From JACVRN01 sp963715565 (GTDB taxonomy: Bacteria; Acidobacteriota; Blastocatellia; Pyrinomonadales; Pyrinomonadaceae): a DNA stretch of 64,000 bases. Under the pieces are notes generated by a model that worked only from the letters and a program-made list of their open reading frames with translations, did no database searches and was not told the origin of the DNA. Made by a program: the position numbers and the translations under genes. The DNA is taken from assembly GCA_963715565.1 (NCBI GenBank), contig OY970256.1, positions 5,642,001 to 5,706,000 of the forward strand. The letters run 5' to 3'. This document shows, piece by piece, positions 24,088 through 33,099 of the stretch. Within the stretch, counting starts at the first letter, position 1; each line of letters starts with the position of its first letter.

Positions 24088-25119
24088 ATGGAAGCGGGCG
24101 TAGGCATCCTCTTTTTCTTCTTTGCGTTTATCGCCATCGCGCTCTTGATTATCGCCATCAAGACTATCAAGATCGTGCCCCAGGCGACCGTGATGCTCAT
24201 CGAGCGGCTCGGGCGTTTCAGTCGCGTGGCGACGAGCGGCCTCAACGTCATCGTGCCGTTCATAGACAAACCGCGCGCCGTCTACTGGACAAACACGCGG
24301 CCCGGCCTTGCTTCGATTGACCTGCGCGAGCTTTTCATAGACCTCCCGCCGCAGCCCGTCATCACGCGCGACAACGTGACCATACAGGTTGACTCGGTGG
24401 TCTACTGGCAGATTACGGACCCCATCAAGGCCGTCTACGAAGTCGCGGACCTAGTGGGTGGCATCGTGCAGTTGACCATCACGGGGATGCGCGCCGTGAT
24501 GGGCGAGATGGACCTCGACCACACGCTCTCTTCACGCGACCAGATTAACGCCAAGCTGCGAATCATCCTTGACGAAGCGACCGACAAATGGGGGTTAAAG
24601 GTGACGCGCGTGGACGTGAAGAACATCAACCCGCCCGAAGACGTGCGCCTGACGATGGAGAAGCAGATGACTGCGGAACGCAACCGCCGCGCGCTGGTCC
24701 TTCAGGCCGAAGGCGAGAAGCAGGCTGCCATCACACGCGCCGAAGGTGAAAAGCAGGCGGCTATCACTCGCTCCGAAGGCGAAAAGGAATCGGCCATTCT
24801 GCAAGCTGACGGTGCGGCGCAGGCGCGTCTGCGCGGGGCGGCTGCCGAAGCGGAAGCCATAGGCCGCATCGCACAGGCCATGCAGGGCCACGGCAACCCC
24901 GCTCAATACCTCATCACCGCGCGCTATATAGAAGGCTTGCGCGACATGACGCGCACCAACAACGCTAAAGTCATCTTCATGCCGGTCGAGACTTCGAGCG
25001 TCCTGTCCAGCGTCGGCGCGCTCAAAGAAGTCTTCTCCGAAACAGGCGAGCGCCACGGCCACGACAGCAGACAACAACAACCACCCCCGCGCCCCCGCCA
25101 ACTCCCCGGACAAGAATAA
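24088..25119 (+). CDS. SPFH/Band 7 (stomatin-like) membrane protein
   Basis: 343 residues from ATG 24088, with GGAGG upstream; the frame extends 26 codons further without a good site. One N-terminal membrane helix (about 4-26) is followed by the SPFH domain (about 30-190; TVMLIERLGRF, VDSVVYWQITDP), then an Ala/Glu/Gln-rich coiled coil with repeated EGEKQAAITR units, and a Pro/Gln-rich end. This is the QmcA/stomatin organisation that assembles membrane rings and regulates FtsH-type proteases. No NfeD partner is adjacent. Confidence 0.88.
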   Translation: MEAGVGILFFFFAFIAIALLIIAIKTIKIVPQATVMLIERLGRFSRVATSGLNVIVPFIDKPRAVYWTNTRPGLASIDLRELFIDLPPQPVITRDNVTIQVDSVVYWQITDPIKAVYEVADLVGGIVQLTITGMRAVMGEMDLDHTLSSRDQINAKLRIILDEATDKWGLKVTRVDVKNINPPEDVRLTMEKQMTAERNRRALVLQAEGEKQAAITRAEGEKQAAITRSEGEKESAILQADGAAQARLRGAAAEAEAIGRIAQAMQGHGNPAQYLITARYIEGLRDMTRTNNAKVIFMPVETSSVLSSVGALKEVFSETGERHGHDSRQQQPPPRPRQLPGQE

Positions 25120-25127
25120 GAAAAGCA

Positions 25128-25213
25128 GGGATGAGGGCGGAGGGATGAGGGATGAAGTAAAAGCGAAGACCGCTCTTCTTTACTTCATCCCTCATCCCTC
25201 CGCCCTCATCCCT
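25128..25213. repeat. Palindromic repeat, family H (GGGATGA-type), between converging genes
   Basis: Left arm GGATGAGGGATGAAGTAAAA and right arm TTTACTTCATCCCTCATCC, loop GCGAAGACCGCTCTTC. On the minus strand it supplies the last codons of thpR (IGMRAEG). Another copy is at 48031-48109. Confidence 0.85.
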
Positions 25214-25800
25214 ATCTTTTTTAGCGTTGTGTAGCTTGAGCCGTGTGGGCCGAGGTCGCTTTTGATGATGACAAGCTCGGTGGTGGGAAAAGCTTCCGTT
25301 TCAAAATCCATGTTCTGGTGAAGGCTTGCCAGTCGGCGTGCGCTTTCGGGCGAGCGCAGGCGCGCGATGGTCAGATGCGGGTTAAATCGCTTCGGCTCGC
25401 GCGCAAAGCCTTCGCGGGCACATTCGGTTTCGAGCTTTTCCTGAAGACGAGCGAGCCCGCCTGATTGGTCTTCAACGCCGAGCCACAAAACGCGTGGCAG
25501 CCCGCGCGGCGGGAACGCGCCCGTGCCGCGCAATCGAAGCTCGAACGGCTTGACCTCTGAAGCCGCGCGCTTTGCCGCCTCAATCAATCCAGAGACGCGT
25601 TCTTCTTCCATCTCGCCCAAAAATTTGAGCGTGAGATGCATCTTCTCTTCGCGCTCCCAACCGGCACGCGCATCGGGCGCTCGTTCGCGAAGCTCCGCGA
25701 TGTAGCGCGCCGCCTGTGCACGTACATCTGCGGGCAACTCTACAGCGCAGAAGATGCGAAGGCGCGCAACCTCCGCATCGTCGTTTGTCTTCTTCGTCAT
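25192..25800 (-). CDS. thpR: RNA 2',3'-cyclic phosphodiesterase
   Basis: 202 residues from ATG 25800; the frame continues upstream only as an overlap with the previous gene. It is a 2H phosphoesterase: the two H-x-T-x motifs are HLTLKFLG (His55, Thr57) and HLTIARL (His142, Thr144). ThpR/LigT enzymes open 2',3'-cyclic phosphates on RNA ends. Its ATG overlaps the TGA of the penicillin-acylase-like gene by one base, so the two are coupled. The last residues come from the family H repeat. Confidence 0.88.
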   Translation of the reverse strand: MTKKTNDDAEVARLRIFCAVELPADVRAQAARYIAELRERAPDARAGWEREEKMHLTLKFLGEMEEERVSGLIEAAKRAASEVKPFELRLRGTGAFPPRGLPRVLWLGVEDQSGGLARLQEKLETECAREGFAREPKRFNPHLTIARLRSPESARRLASLHQNMDFETEAFPTTELVIIKSDLGPHGSSYTTLKKIGMRAEG

Positions 25801-28268
25801 CAGCCTGGCGGACTCAATATGATGGTTTGTCTGGCCGCGCTCTCGACCGCCGTTTGTGTAAAGGGAAAACGGCGCGGTGTGACAACGCGCCAGTCTTCGA
25901 GTTGGTCTCGCCAGTGCGGGCTCGAAGGCAGGCCCGATTGGCCGAGCGTAATGCCGTGTTGCGTGTGATCCCAGTTGCTGGGGTCGGCTATGAAGCGCAT
26001 GGAGACGCCGCGGCCCACGTTGACGGTGACGAGGTTGAAGCCGCTGCCGTTCTGCGGCAAAGGCGGAATCGCAAACTGCTGGCCGATGAGCGGCACGCCT
26101 CCGAGCACGTGCGGAAAACGCACCGTCGCATAACGCCCCCACGTCCACTGCGCGTCGTCCGCGCCGATCCGTTGAGTTAGAACCGCCCGCGCGTCTTCGT
26201 AACAGGCCATCAACAGCTCCTCGTAGCTTTTGAATTCTTTCGGCAGCCACTCGCTCGGTTGCTTCTCTATGAGCCGGTCGATGAGCGTGTCGCTGTTGTA
26301 CCAGTTCTCGTCATAAGCTTTTCCGAGTTCCGGGCCCAGCGCTGCCGCGAAGATGCGGCGGCTGAACGCCAGACGCATCTCTGCCACGACCGGCGCGGCC
26401 TTCGAGTCCGGGCCGACGCGCCCGTTCCAGCTATGGAGCAGCAGGAGGAAGGGCGGCCAACGCCCCTCCTGTCCTGAAGCGGTTGCTTTCCGCGCAACAC
26501 TTGAGGAGATGATTTCGTAGGTCTTCGACGCGAAGAGCTGGCCCGCGATGGAGAAGTTGTCCGCCTGTATGTTGAGAAAATCTTCGGCGTTCAACTTAGG
26601 CTTCGCTTCCAGCATATTAAAGATGCGTCGCGCGCGATAGGGCGCGGGCCAGTGATGCGTCAGGTGATAGGGATAGCTCTGGCCTACGATGCGCTGGTTG
26701 GCCGTAACGATGATGCCTGAAGGCGGGTCAAAGACGTGCGGCAGACCCTCGAAGGGAATAAAGCCCATCCACCGCCCCGCATCGGTCGAGCCGTCATAGG
26801 GAAGACTTCCGTCTCCGGTTTTTCTAATCGGCACACGCCCCGCCGCGTAATAGCCTATGTGCCCGTCCACGTCTGCGTAGACCATGTTCTGCATAGGCGC
26901 TGTGTAACGGCGGAGTGCTTTTTGAAACTCCGTCCAGTTGCGCGCCGTGTTCAAAGCATAAAAGCCTCCGGCGTCCGTCAGTTTCGGGTCAAGCGCCGTC
27001 CAACGAAGCGCGTAGCGTTTGCCGCCCGACTCAAAAACCACAGGGCCGTGGCGCGTCACCACGACGTCCAAGGTTTCGGTCTCCGTGTCCTTCGTCGTAA
27101 AAGATTTTCGCACCCTGATTTTTTCGCTGCGTACTTCAGCTTCACGCCAGCCCTGCGGAGTCAGATAGCGACGCGGATTTTGAGAATCAAACTTTTCGAG
27201 ATAGAGGTCCGAGACGTCAGGCCCGACGTTGGTAAAGCCCCAGGCGATGCGTTCGTTGTGGCCTATGATGACGCCGGGCAATCCGGGCGCGGTCACGCCC
27301 GCCACGCGCATCCCCGGCGCGCTCAAGTGAACCATGTGCCAGATGGAAGGCGCTGACGGCGGAAGATGCGGGTCGTTCGCCAGTAGCGGTTTGCCCGTCG
27401 CCGTGCGCCGACCCGACACGACCCAGTTATTCGAGGCTGCGCGGTCAACATCAAGAAGACCCAGACGCTCGACAGCGCGCACGATTTCTTCTCTCATCGA
27501 CGCCAGCGCTCGAAGCGCGTCCACGTCAACTTCCGAGTTCGACGCGACGGCCCTTGCTGTGCGCCCGCGCGATCTTCTGTTCACATCGCGGCCCACGACC
27601 AGAACATCCAGAGGCGAAGTCTCTACCAGCAGCGCCTGACGTTTTTGCGCCGGGAGCGATTGAAGCGACGCGCGCATGATGTCCGTTTGCCACGTGTCGG
27701 AGAGGACTTCAAAAAAGAGCTTGATCATCAGGAGCGAGTCGGCGGGCGTCCACTCTTTCGGCCTGTAGCCCAGAATCTGAAACTCCGGCGGCAAGTGCTG
27801 CGGGTCAAGCGACATGATGTAAGCATTCACGCCGCGCGCGTAGGCTTCGAGAATCGTGCGCGCCTCGGGGGATGCGCTCGCCGCTTCCTGTTCCGCCACT
27901 TGAGCAAAGCCGTATGTTCTGTGAATCTTGTCCTGTCCGAGCGCATCGCGTCCAAGCACTTCCGCCAGTTGCCCTCGCGCCGTGCGCCGCATCAAATCCA
28001 TCTGCCACAAGCGGTCGCTCGCCGTCACATAACCCTGCACGAAATAGAGGTCCGTATTATTGGCCGCTTCGATATACGGGATGCCGCGCTCGTCTAGACG
28101 AACGGTCGCGCTCGCACTAAGACCGCGCAGCTCAAGTCGCTCGGGCCGCGCTTGCGCCGCACTCGTTTGCGCCGCCGCCTTCGGCTCAACATTCAAACGC
28201 TGAGCCAAAGACAAACTCGCCACACAAAGCGAAAGCAACAGGGCCGAGACACAATAGACTCTTCTCAT
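25800..28268 (-). CDS. penicillin acylase-family N-terminal-nucleophile hydrolase
   Basis: 822 residues from ATG 28268; the 16 codons upstream are repeat sequence. A signal peptide (about 1-23) directs export. The precursor has an alpha-chain region, a linker with an Arg-rich section (about 228-240), and the beta-chain start at Ser279 in AASNNWVVSG, where autocleavage exposes the nucleophile, as in penicillin G acylase and acyl-homoserine-lactone acylases. Later GFTNVGPDVSDLY and the C-terminal region with WDHTQHGITLGQSG are typical. It acts in the periplasm on an unknown amide, perhaps quorum signals. Confidence 0.88.
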   Translation of the reverse strand: MRRVYCVSALLLSLCVASLSLAQRLNVEPKAAAQTSAAQARPERLELRGLSASATVRLDERGIPYIEAANNTDLYFVQGYVTASDRLWQMDLMRRTARGQLAEVLGRDALGQDKIHRTYGFAQVAEQEAASASPEARTILEAYARGVNAYIMSLDPQHLPPEFQILGYRPKEWTPADSLLMIKLFFEVLSDTWQTDIMRASLQSLPAQKRQALLVETSPLDVLVVGRDVNRRSRGRTARAVASNSEVDVDALRALASMREEIVRAVERLGLLDVDRAASNNWVVSGRRTATGKPLLANDPHLPPSAPSIWHMVHLSAPGMRVAGVTAPGLPGVIIGHNERIAWGFTNVGPDVSDLYLEKFDSQNPRRYLTPQGWREAEVRSEKIRVRKSFTTKDTETETLDVVVTRHGPVVFESGGKRYALRWTALDPKLTDAGGFYALNTARNWTEFQKALRRYTAPMQNMVYADVDGHIGYYAAGRVPIRKTGDGSLPYDGSTDAGRWMGFIPFEGLPHVFDPPSGIIVTANQRIVGQSYPYHLTHHWPAPYRARRIFNMLEAKPKLNAEDFLNIQADNFSIAGQLFASKTYEIISSSVARKATASGQEGRWPPFLLLLHSWNGRVGPDSKAAPVVAEMRLAFSRRIFAAALGPELGKAYDENWYNSDTLIDRLIEKQPSEWLPKEFKSYEELLMACYEDARAVLTQRIGADDAQWTWGRYATVRFPHVLGGVPLIGQQFAIPPLPQNGSGFNLVTVNVGRGVSMRFIADPSNWDHTQHGITLGQSGLPSSPHWRDQLEDWRVVTPRRFPFTQTAVESAARQTIILSPPG

Positions 28269-28295
28269 CAATTCTCGCCTCGATATTTGAAAGGC

Positions 28296-28378
28296 AATGC
28301 AAAAGTCAAAATGCAAAATGCAGAATGAAAAGAAGAAACAGTCTTTACTTCTGCATTTTGCATTTTGACTTTTGCATT
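28296..28378. repeat. Palindromic repeat, family B
   Basis: Arms AATGCAAAAGTCAAAATGCA and TGCATTTTGCATTTTGACTT, centre GAAAAGAAGAAACAGTCTTT. It fills the gap between the aldehyde dehydrogenase stop and the acylase start on the minus strand. Confidence 0.85.
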
Positions 28379-28382
28379 GTTT

Positions 28383-29807
28383 TTAATGCGTGGCGTCTAC
28401 AATAATCACGCGCGGCTCGGTCATCTCTTCCATCGCGTAGCGCACGCCTTCGCGCCCCGCGCCCGATAATTTCGTGCCGCCGTAAGGCATGTTGTCCACG
28501 CGAAACGCGGGCGCGTCGTTAATCATCACGCCGCCGTATTCAAGCACTTCGGCGGCGCGAAAAGCGCGCGGCATATCGCGCGTGAAAACGCCCGCCTGCA
28601 AACCGTAACGCGTGTTGTTGGCTTCCGAGAGAGCGTTTTCAAAGTCGCTGAAAGTCGAAATGGTTGCGACCGGAGCAAAGACCTCTTCCGAGCAAACGCG
28701 CATCTCGCTGTGTACATTCGTGAGCACAGTGGCTTCAAAAAGCGCGCCGCGTCTTGTGCCTCCGCAGAGCAGACGCGCGCCTGCCTTGACGGCTTCCTCT
28801 ATCCAGCTTTCGGCGCGGCGCGCGGCCTGCTCGTCTATCATCACGGAAAGCTCCGTCTCTTCATCCAAAGGATTGCCGACGCGCAGAGCCTTTGCGCGAG
28901 CTACAAATTTGTCGGTCCACTCGTCGGCTATTTTTTCGTGCACGAAGACGCGCTGCGCTGAGATGCAGACCTGCCCCGCGTAATTAAAAGCCGCAACAGC
29001 CGTGCGCTCGACCGAATATTCAATAGCAGCCGTTTCATCTACAATCACGGGCGCGTTGCCGCCCAGCTCAAGCACGACCTCTTTCTTCGCAGCCTGCGCG
29101 CGCAGCCGCCAGCCAACCTCCGCGCTCCCCGTAAAAGAGATCATCGTCACGCGCTCGTCCCCGAGCACAGTTTCGATGACAGGGATTTCCATCGGCACGA
29201 TTTGCAGCGCGCTTTCCGGCAAGCCGCTTTCGAGAAAGGCTTCGCCCAGAAGGAGCGAGGTGAGCGGCGTGCGCGGGCTCGGCTTGATGATGATGGCGTT
29301 GCGCGAAGCAAGCGCGGGCGCAACCTTGTGCGCTACCAGGTTGAGCGGGAAGTTAAAAGGCGTGATGCCGAAGATGACGCCGCGCGGGATGCGCTCGGTC
29401 CAACCGAAACGCCCGCGACCGATTGCCTGTGTGTCTACAGGAACGGTTTCGCCTGTGAAGCGGCGCGCTTCCTCGCTGGCGAAAGTAAAGGTCGAGACGG
29501 CGCGATCCGTTTCGCCGCGCGCCTGCTGAATAGGCTTCGCGGCTTCGGTTGCGATGGTGCGCGCGAAATCTTCACGCCGCTCCTTCAGGTAATCGCTCAT
29601 GCGCCGCAAAGCTTCGGCAACTTCGTAGCGTGGAAGCTCGCGCATGGCTTGAGATGCCGCGTGCGCCGCCGCGATTGATTCTTCCACGTCGGCGGGCGAA
29701 GCCAGCGAGACGCGCGCAATCGTCTCGCCCGTAAAGGGCGCTCGAACCTCTTGCAAAGCGCCGGTCGTGCGCCACTGGCCGCCGATTAGAAATGGTTTGA
29801 TGTCCAT
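28383..29807 (-). CDS. aldehyde dehydrogenase (NAD(P)-dependent)
   Basis: 474 residues. ALDH superfamily hallmarks: oxyanion Asn152 in TPFNFPLN, Lys175 for NADP ribose, general base Glu247 in LELGGNAP, and catalytic Cys281 in GQVCISAQR. The sequence style is that of lactaldehyde and non-phosphorylating glyceraldehyde-3-phosphate dehydrogenase relatives. Substrate cannot be fixed from sequence. It stands upstream of the acylase gene on the same strand, with a palindrome between. Confidence 0.88.
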   Translation of the reverse strand: MDIKPFLIGGQWRTTGALQEVRAPFTGETIARVSLASPADVEESIAAAHAASQAMRELPRYEVAEALRRMSDYLKERREDFARTIATEAAKPIQQARGETDRAVSTFTFASEEARRFTGETVPVDTQAIGRGRFGWTERIPRGVIFGITPFNFPLNLVAHKVAPALASRNAIIIKPSPRTPLTSLLLGEAFLESGLPESALQIVPMEIPVIETVLGDERVTMISFTGSAEVGWRLRAQAAKKEVVLELGGNAPVIVDETAAIEYSVERTAVAAFNYAGQVCISAQRVFVHEKIADEWTDKFVARAKALRVGNPLDEETELSVMIDEQAARRAESWIEEAVKAGARLLCGGTRRGALFEATVLTNVHSEMRVCSEEVFAPVATISTFSDFENALSEANNTRYGLQAGVFTRDMPRAFRAAEVLEYGGVMINDAPAFRVDNMPYGGTKLSGAGREGVRYAMEEMTEPRVIIVDATH

Positions 29808-29852
29808 CGTTTGGCGCGCATCTTAGCACAGCGTAGGCTTGAGATTATAAAT

Positions 29853-29932
29853 AAGTCCCAAGTCCAAAGTCCCAAGTCCCAAGTCAAAAACAGTTCTTCG
29901 ACTTGGGACATGGGACTTTGGACTTGGGACTT
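29853..29932. repeat. Palindromic heptad repeat, family A, overlapping a promoter
   Basis: Arms AAGTCCCAAGTCCAAAGTCC and GGACTTTGGACTTGGGACTT in the gap between two divergent genes; loop AAAAACAGTTCTTC. The right arm carries TTGGAC at 29918-29923, which serves as a -35 box for the next plus-strand gene. Confidence 0.85.
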
Positions 29933-29946
29933 AAATCGGATACAAT
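29918..29946 (+). promoter_or_regulatory. Promoter whose -35 box is repeat-derived
   Basis: TTGGAC (29918-29923, in the family A right arm) and TACAAT (29941-29946) are exactly 17 bases apart. The predicted start near 29953 lies about 58 bases before the ATG at 30011. Confidence 0.55.
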
Positions 29947-30010
29947 CCGCATGTTCTGCTCCCTTAGATGTAGTGCTCCCGTTTCTACAAAGCTCAAGAG
30001 TTTTAATCCC

Positions 30011-30544
30011 ATGCGTAAAATATTTATCGCCTTTGGTCTGTTAATCTGCTTCACGGCGGCTACCGCCCACGCGCAGCAGCCGCAGTCAGCACAGTGGCCC
30101 AGATTCTCGTCGCCCGAAGGCCGCTTTAGCATCCTGCTTCCGGGTCGCCCCCTTCGTGAAGACCAGACGAAGGAGACGCCCGTGGGCCGCGTCGAGATGC
30201 ACATTTTTACGTCGCGCACGGAAGGCGGCATCTACGTCGTCGCCTACGCGGACTACGCTTTCGGAGATGCAAAGCGAGAGCTGGACGCGAATCGCGACAG
30301 CTTTCTGAAAGGGATGAAAGCAACGCTCCTCTCCGAATCCGACATTAACATCAAGGGAAATCCGGGCCGCGAGGTAAACGCTTGGCGCGAGCAGTTGACG
30401 ATTAGAACGCGTATGTATCTGGTGGGCAAACGCTACTACCAGATGTTTGTCATCGTGCCGACGCCGCAGGCCGTGCTGGAAGACACGAATAGATTTTTTA
30501 ACTCGTTCGAGCTGGTCGAAGCTCCTTCGACTATCACGAAATAA
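30011..30544 (+). CDS. secreted protein of unknown function
   Basis: 177 residues from ATG 30011. A signal peptide (1-22, ending AHAQQ) leads to one compact domain: RFSILLPGRPLRE, then VYVVAYADY-like strands and a final TNRFFNSFELV. This is a common periplasmic domain in acidobacterial genomes (strand-rich, often annotated only as hypothetical), and I know no assigned role. The promoter overlaps the upstream palindrome. Confidence 0.65.
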   Translation: MRKIFIAFGLLICFTAATAHAQQPQSAQWPRFSSPEGRFSILLPGRPLREDQTKETPVGRVEMHIFTSRTEGGIYVVAYADYAFGDAKRELDANRDSFLKGMKATLLSESDINIKGNPGREVNAWREQLTIRTRMYLVGKRYYQMFVIVPTPQAVLEDTNRFFNSFELVEAPSTITK

Positions 30545-30649
30545 CTTGCGCGCGCCTTGTGCTAAAAGCCGCGCGCAGGAAAGCTTTTGTTTGAAGCTCT
30601 AAGAATTTTCTTGACTCGCGGCGGAATTTCCAGATACTTGCTCTCACAT

Positions 30650-31534
30650 ATGAAAACTACGGGTCGCTTCAATCAGGTGCGCTTTCTCGTCGCGAGTCTT
30701 TGCCTCGTCTTTTGTGCCGCTTTGACAACCGTGGCGCAGCAGCGACCGCTCCTAACCGAAGACGTGGACATCATCCAGCCGGGAACCTTGCGCATAGAGG
30801 CGGGCATAGATTTTATGCAGAACGCGAAGTTCCCGCTCTCGGGCCTGACGGGCGATTTGACGCGCGTCGGCGTCATAGGCATTAACATAGGCGTTGCGCC
30901 CAACGTAGAGATACAGATTGACGGCGTGGCGCAGAATTTTCTGAGCATCAATTCGATGGCCGCCGTCCCGCCCATTCAACTTGAGATTCCGGTGGGCACA
31001 AATTCCACCAACGACACGGGCGATTTCACGCTCTCGACTAAGATTAAATTCCGTAACGAAACGGCGCGCGGCCCAAGCTTGGGTTTCCGCTTCGGAGTTC
31101 AACTGCCGAACTCGAACCAGAAGCGCGGCATCGGCATGAACCAGACCAACGCTTACGGCATGCTGCTCGTCGGCAAGAAGTTCGGCTCGCGCGGGCGCGT
31201 CAATCTCTTCGGCAACCTCGGCATCGGCATCCTCGGAACATCTGAGCCCTTTATACAGAACGACGTGTTGCTGTACGGCTTCGCAGGCATCGTGCGGCTC
31301 AACAACCAGATTAACTTCGCGGGCGAGATTAACGGGCGAGCCAACACACGCCGCAACGGCGCGCCGCTCGGCACAGAATCGCAGAGCGAAGCTCGCCTTG
31401 GCGTGCAGGTCAAAGCATCGGGCCTGCGTTTCGATTTCGCAGGCATCGCGGGCTTAACAGATTTCAGCCCCCGCTCCGGCGTCACCTTCGGCGTCACCTA
31501 CGACACGCCGCCCATCTTTATTCCGGTCAAATAA
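30650..31534 (+). CDS. probable outer-membrane beta-barrel protein
   Basis: 294 residues from ATG 30650. Signal peptide (about 1-27, VAQQ) then a series of amphipathic strands with Gly and aromatic residues (VGVIGINIGVAPNVEIQIDG, LGFRFGVQLPN, GRVNLFGNLGIGILG) and a last strand FGVTYDTPPIFIPVK. This fits a transporter-like or porin-like barrel of unknown substrate. A codon string from 30587 lacks a signal and is rejected as start. Confidence 0.6.
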   Translation: MKTTGRFNQVRFLVASLCLVFCAALTTVAQQRPLLTEDVDIIQPGTLRIEAGIDFMQNAKFPLSGLTGDLTRVGVIGINIGVAPNVEIQIDGVAQNFLSINSMAAVPPIQLEIPVGTNSTNDTGDFTLSTKIKFRNETARGPSLGFRFGVQLPNSNQKRGIGMNQTNAYGMLLVGKKFGSRGRVNLFGNLGIGILGTSEPFIQNDVLLYGFAGIVRLNNQINFAGEINGRANTRRNGAPLGTESQSEARLGVQVKASGLRFDFAGIAGLTDFSPRSGVTFGVTYDTPPIFIPVK

Positions 31535-31539
31535 AACGG

Positions 31540-31617
31540 GTCTCAAGTCCAAAGTCCCAAGTCCAAAGTCAAAACGATGTTCTTCGACTTTGGACTTGGG
31601 ACTTTGGACTTGAGACT
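31540..31617. repeat. Palindromic heptad repeat, family A
   Basis: Arms GTCTCAAGTCCAAAGTCCCA and TGGGACTTTGGACTTGAGAC, loop AAAACGATGTTCTTC. It starts five bases after the barrel-protein stop. Confidence 0.88.
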
Positions 31618-31643
31618 CGTTTTGTGGTTAACTTTTCTCTCTT

Positions 31644-32327
31644 ATGTTTGATTGGTTTCGCGAGTGGGCCGCAAGGCTTCAACAGGGGTTCGCAGGCACG
31701 GTCGAGTGGCTTGAGCTTTTCATCATCAGCGTGCCGATGTACGTGGCCGCGCCTTCCATGGTCCTCATCGGCGCGCTCGATTCGTCGCTTCTTTCGCTTC
31801 CCGAAATCAACGACTATCTGGTGGTGATGCGGATTGCCAAGCAGCCTTCGGCTGTTTTTTACTTTCCGCTCTTTGCGGCCCTCGGGTCCGTCATCGGCTG
31901 TATGTTTCTCTACAGCCTGGTGCGGCGCGGAGGCCAAGCCTTCATGCGCCGCCGCTTTCGCGCCGAGAATATAGAGCGCGTCGAGCGTGCCTACGCGCGC
32001 TGGGGCTTTCTGGCGCTGGCCGTGCCCGCGCTTCTGCCGCCGCCCATGCCGTTTAAGATTTTCGTGGCGACGGCGGGCGCGCTCGAATACCCGCGCTGGC
32101 GTTTCATGCTCACCATCATGATTGCCAGAAGCCTGCGCTATTACATAGAAGGCACGCTCGCTGTCTTTTACGGCGAGAGCGTGCTCTCGTGGATTAAGGA
32201 GAACGGCGCGCTGCTGCTGGCGATTGTCGCGGCGGTCGCGGTGGTCGTGATAATTGTTTATCTGATTAAGAACAGAAAAAGGCCGGGCATCGAAAAGGGT
32301 GAGGACGCGCCCGCCGCTTCCGATTAA
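31644..32327 (+). CDS. VTT/DedA-like membrane protein
   Basis: 227 residues with about five helices. The re-entrant core has the family pattern: a helix ending DSSLLSLPEIND, then GSVIGCMFLYSLVRRGG, the basic segment RRRFRAENIERVERAYARWG, and PALLPPPMPFKIFVATAG. VTT-domain proteins (DedA, TMEM41, VMP1) scramble or flip lipids such as undecaprenyl phosphate. It is followed 33 bases later by a paralogue, so the two probably form a pair with linked roles. Confidence 0.8.
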   Translation: MFDWFREWAARLQQGFAGTVEWLELFIISVPMYVAAPSMVLIGALDSSLLSLPEINDYLVVMRIAKQPSAVFYFPLFAALGSVIGCMFLYSLVRRGGQAFMRRRFRAENIERVERAYARWGFLALAVPALLPPPMPFKIFVATAGALEYPRWRFMLTIMIARSLRYYIEGTLAVFYGESVLSWIKENGALLLAIVAAVAVVVIIVYLIKNRKRPGIEKGEDAPAASD

Positions 32328-32360
32328 TTAGGGCAAGCTGAAAGGAATTGAGAACCACTT

Positions 32361-32996
32361 TTGAAGTCGCTGATACACAAAATTACTAACGGGCTTTCAG
32401 CCATCTCGCAATACCTCGTGGCATACGGGCCTTTTGGTCTGTTCGCGATTGCGCTTTTGGATTCGGCGTTGATTCCTATGCCGGGTGGGCCGGACGCCGT
32501 GATGATGCTGCTTTCGGCGGCGCGTCCCGGCTGGTGGCTCGTTTATGCGGCGGCGGCGACGCTCGGCTCGGTCGCGGGCTGCGTCATTCTCTACTACATC
32601 AGCGCGCGCGCAGGCCGCCGCGCGCTCTCTCGCTTTTCGCCCGCCAAGCAGAAGCGCGTTAAAGACCTGCTTGACCGTCACGACATACTTTCAGTGCTGG
32701 TGGCTTCGTTGCTGCCGCCGCCCTTTCCTTTCAAGCTCTTTGTCATTTCGGCGGGCGTGTTTCGCTTGAACATCTGGCGCTTTGCGCTGGCCGTCGCCCT
32801 GGGGCGAGCCTTTCGTTTCCTGCTCGAAGGCTATCTTGCGTCGCGCTACGGCGATCACGCAAAGGAGCTGCTCGCGCGTTATTATCCGGCCATCGGAATC
32901 ACGCTCGCGGTGTTGATTACCCTGGGATTCGTCGTGCGCGGCTTATTAAAAAAGAGGTCGGAGGTTAGAGGTCAGAGGTTAGTAAAAGAGGGGTAA
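32361..32996 (+). CDS. VTT/DedA-like membrane protein, second copy
   Basis: 211 residues from TTG 32361 (AAAGGAATTGAG upstream). Shared landmarks with the preceding gene are DSALIPMPGGPD, GSVAGCVILYYISARAG, the basic loop KQKRVKDLLDRHD, and SLLPPPFPFKLFVISAG. The final residues KKRSEVRGQRLVKEG are read from the left arm of the family C palindrome and do not belong to the conserved fold. Confidence 0.8.
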   Translation: MKSLIHKITNGLSAISQYLVAYGPFGLFAIALLDSALIPMPGGPDAVMMLLSAARPGWWLVYAAAATLGSVAGCVILYYISARAGRRALSRFSPAKQKRVKDLLDRHDILSVLVASLLPPPFPFKLFVISAGVFRLNIWRFALAVALGRAFRFLLEGYLASRYGDHAKELLARYYPAIGITLAVLITLGFVVRGLLKKRSEVRGQRLVKEG

Positions 32997-33099
32997 GAGG
33001 GTAAAAGGGGAAAGGGGTAAAAGGGAAAAGACAAACCAGTTGCTCTTTATCCTTTTTCCCTCTTCCTCTTCTTTACTAACCTCTGACCTCTAACCTCTG
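32954..33099. repeat. Nested palindrome, family C outside and a GGTAAAAGG-type inside
   Basis: Outer arms GAGGTCGGAGGTTAGAGGTC and CTGACCTCTAACCTCT enclose inner arms of GGTAAAAGGGGAAAGG and CCTTTTTCCCTCTTCC. It lies between, and partly within, two converging genes (the second VTT gene and the exonuclease). Confidence 0.8.

Noticed and set aside
23434..24269. Minus-strand frames opposite the amidase and SPFH genes
   Set aside because: Shadow frames with no motifs; the plus-strand genes are clear.
25800..26250. N-terminal extension of ThpR to 352 residues
   Set aside because: The extra codons overlap the acylase gene out of frame and are Arg-rich; the ATG at 25800 gives the family's normal length.
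29903..30010. Longer N-terminus for the secreted protein at 30011
   Set aside because: It would translate the repeat and promoter and hide the signal peptide.
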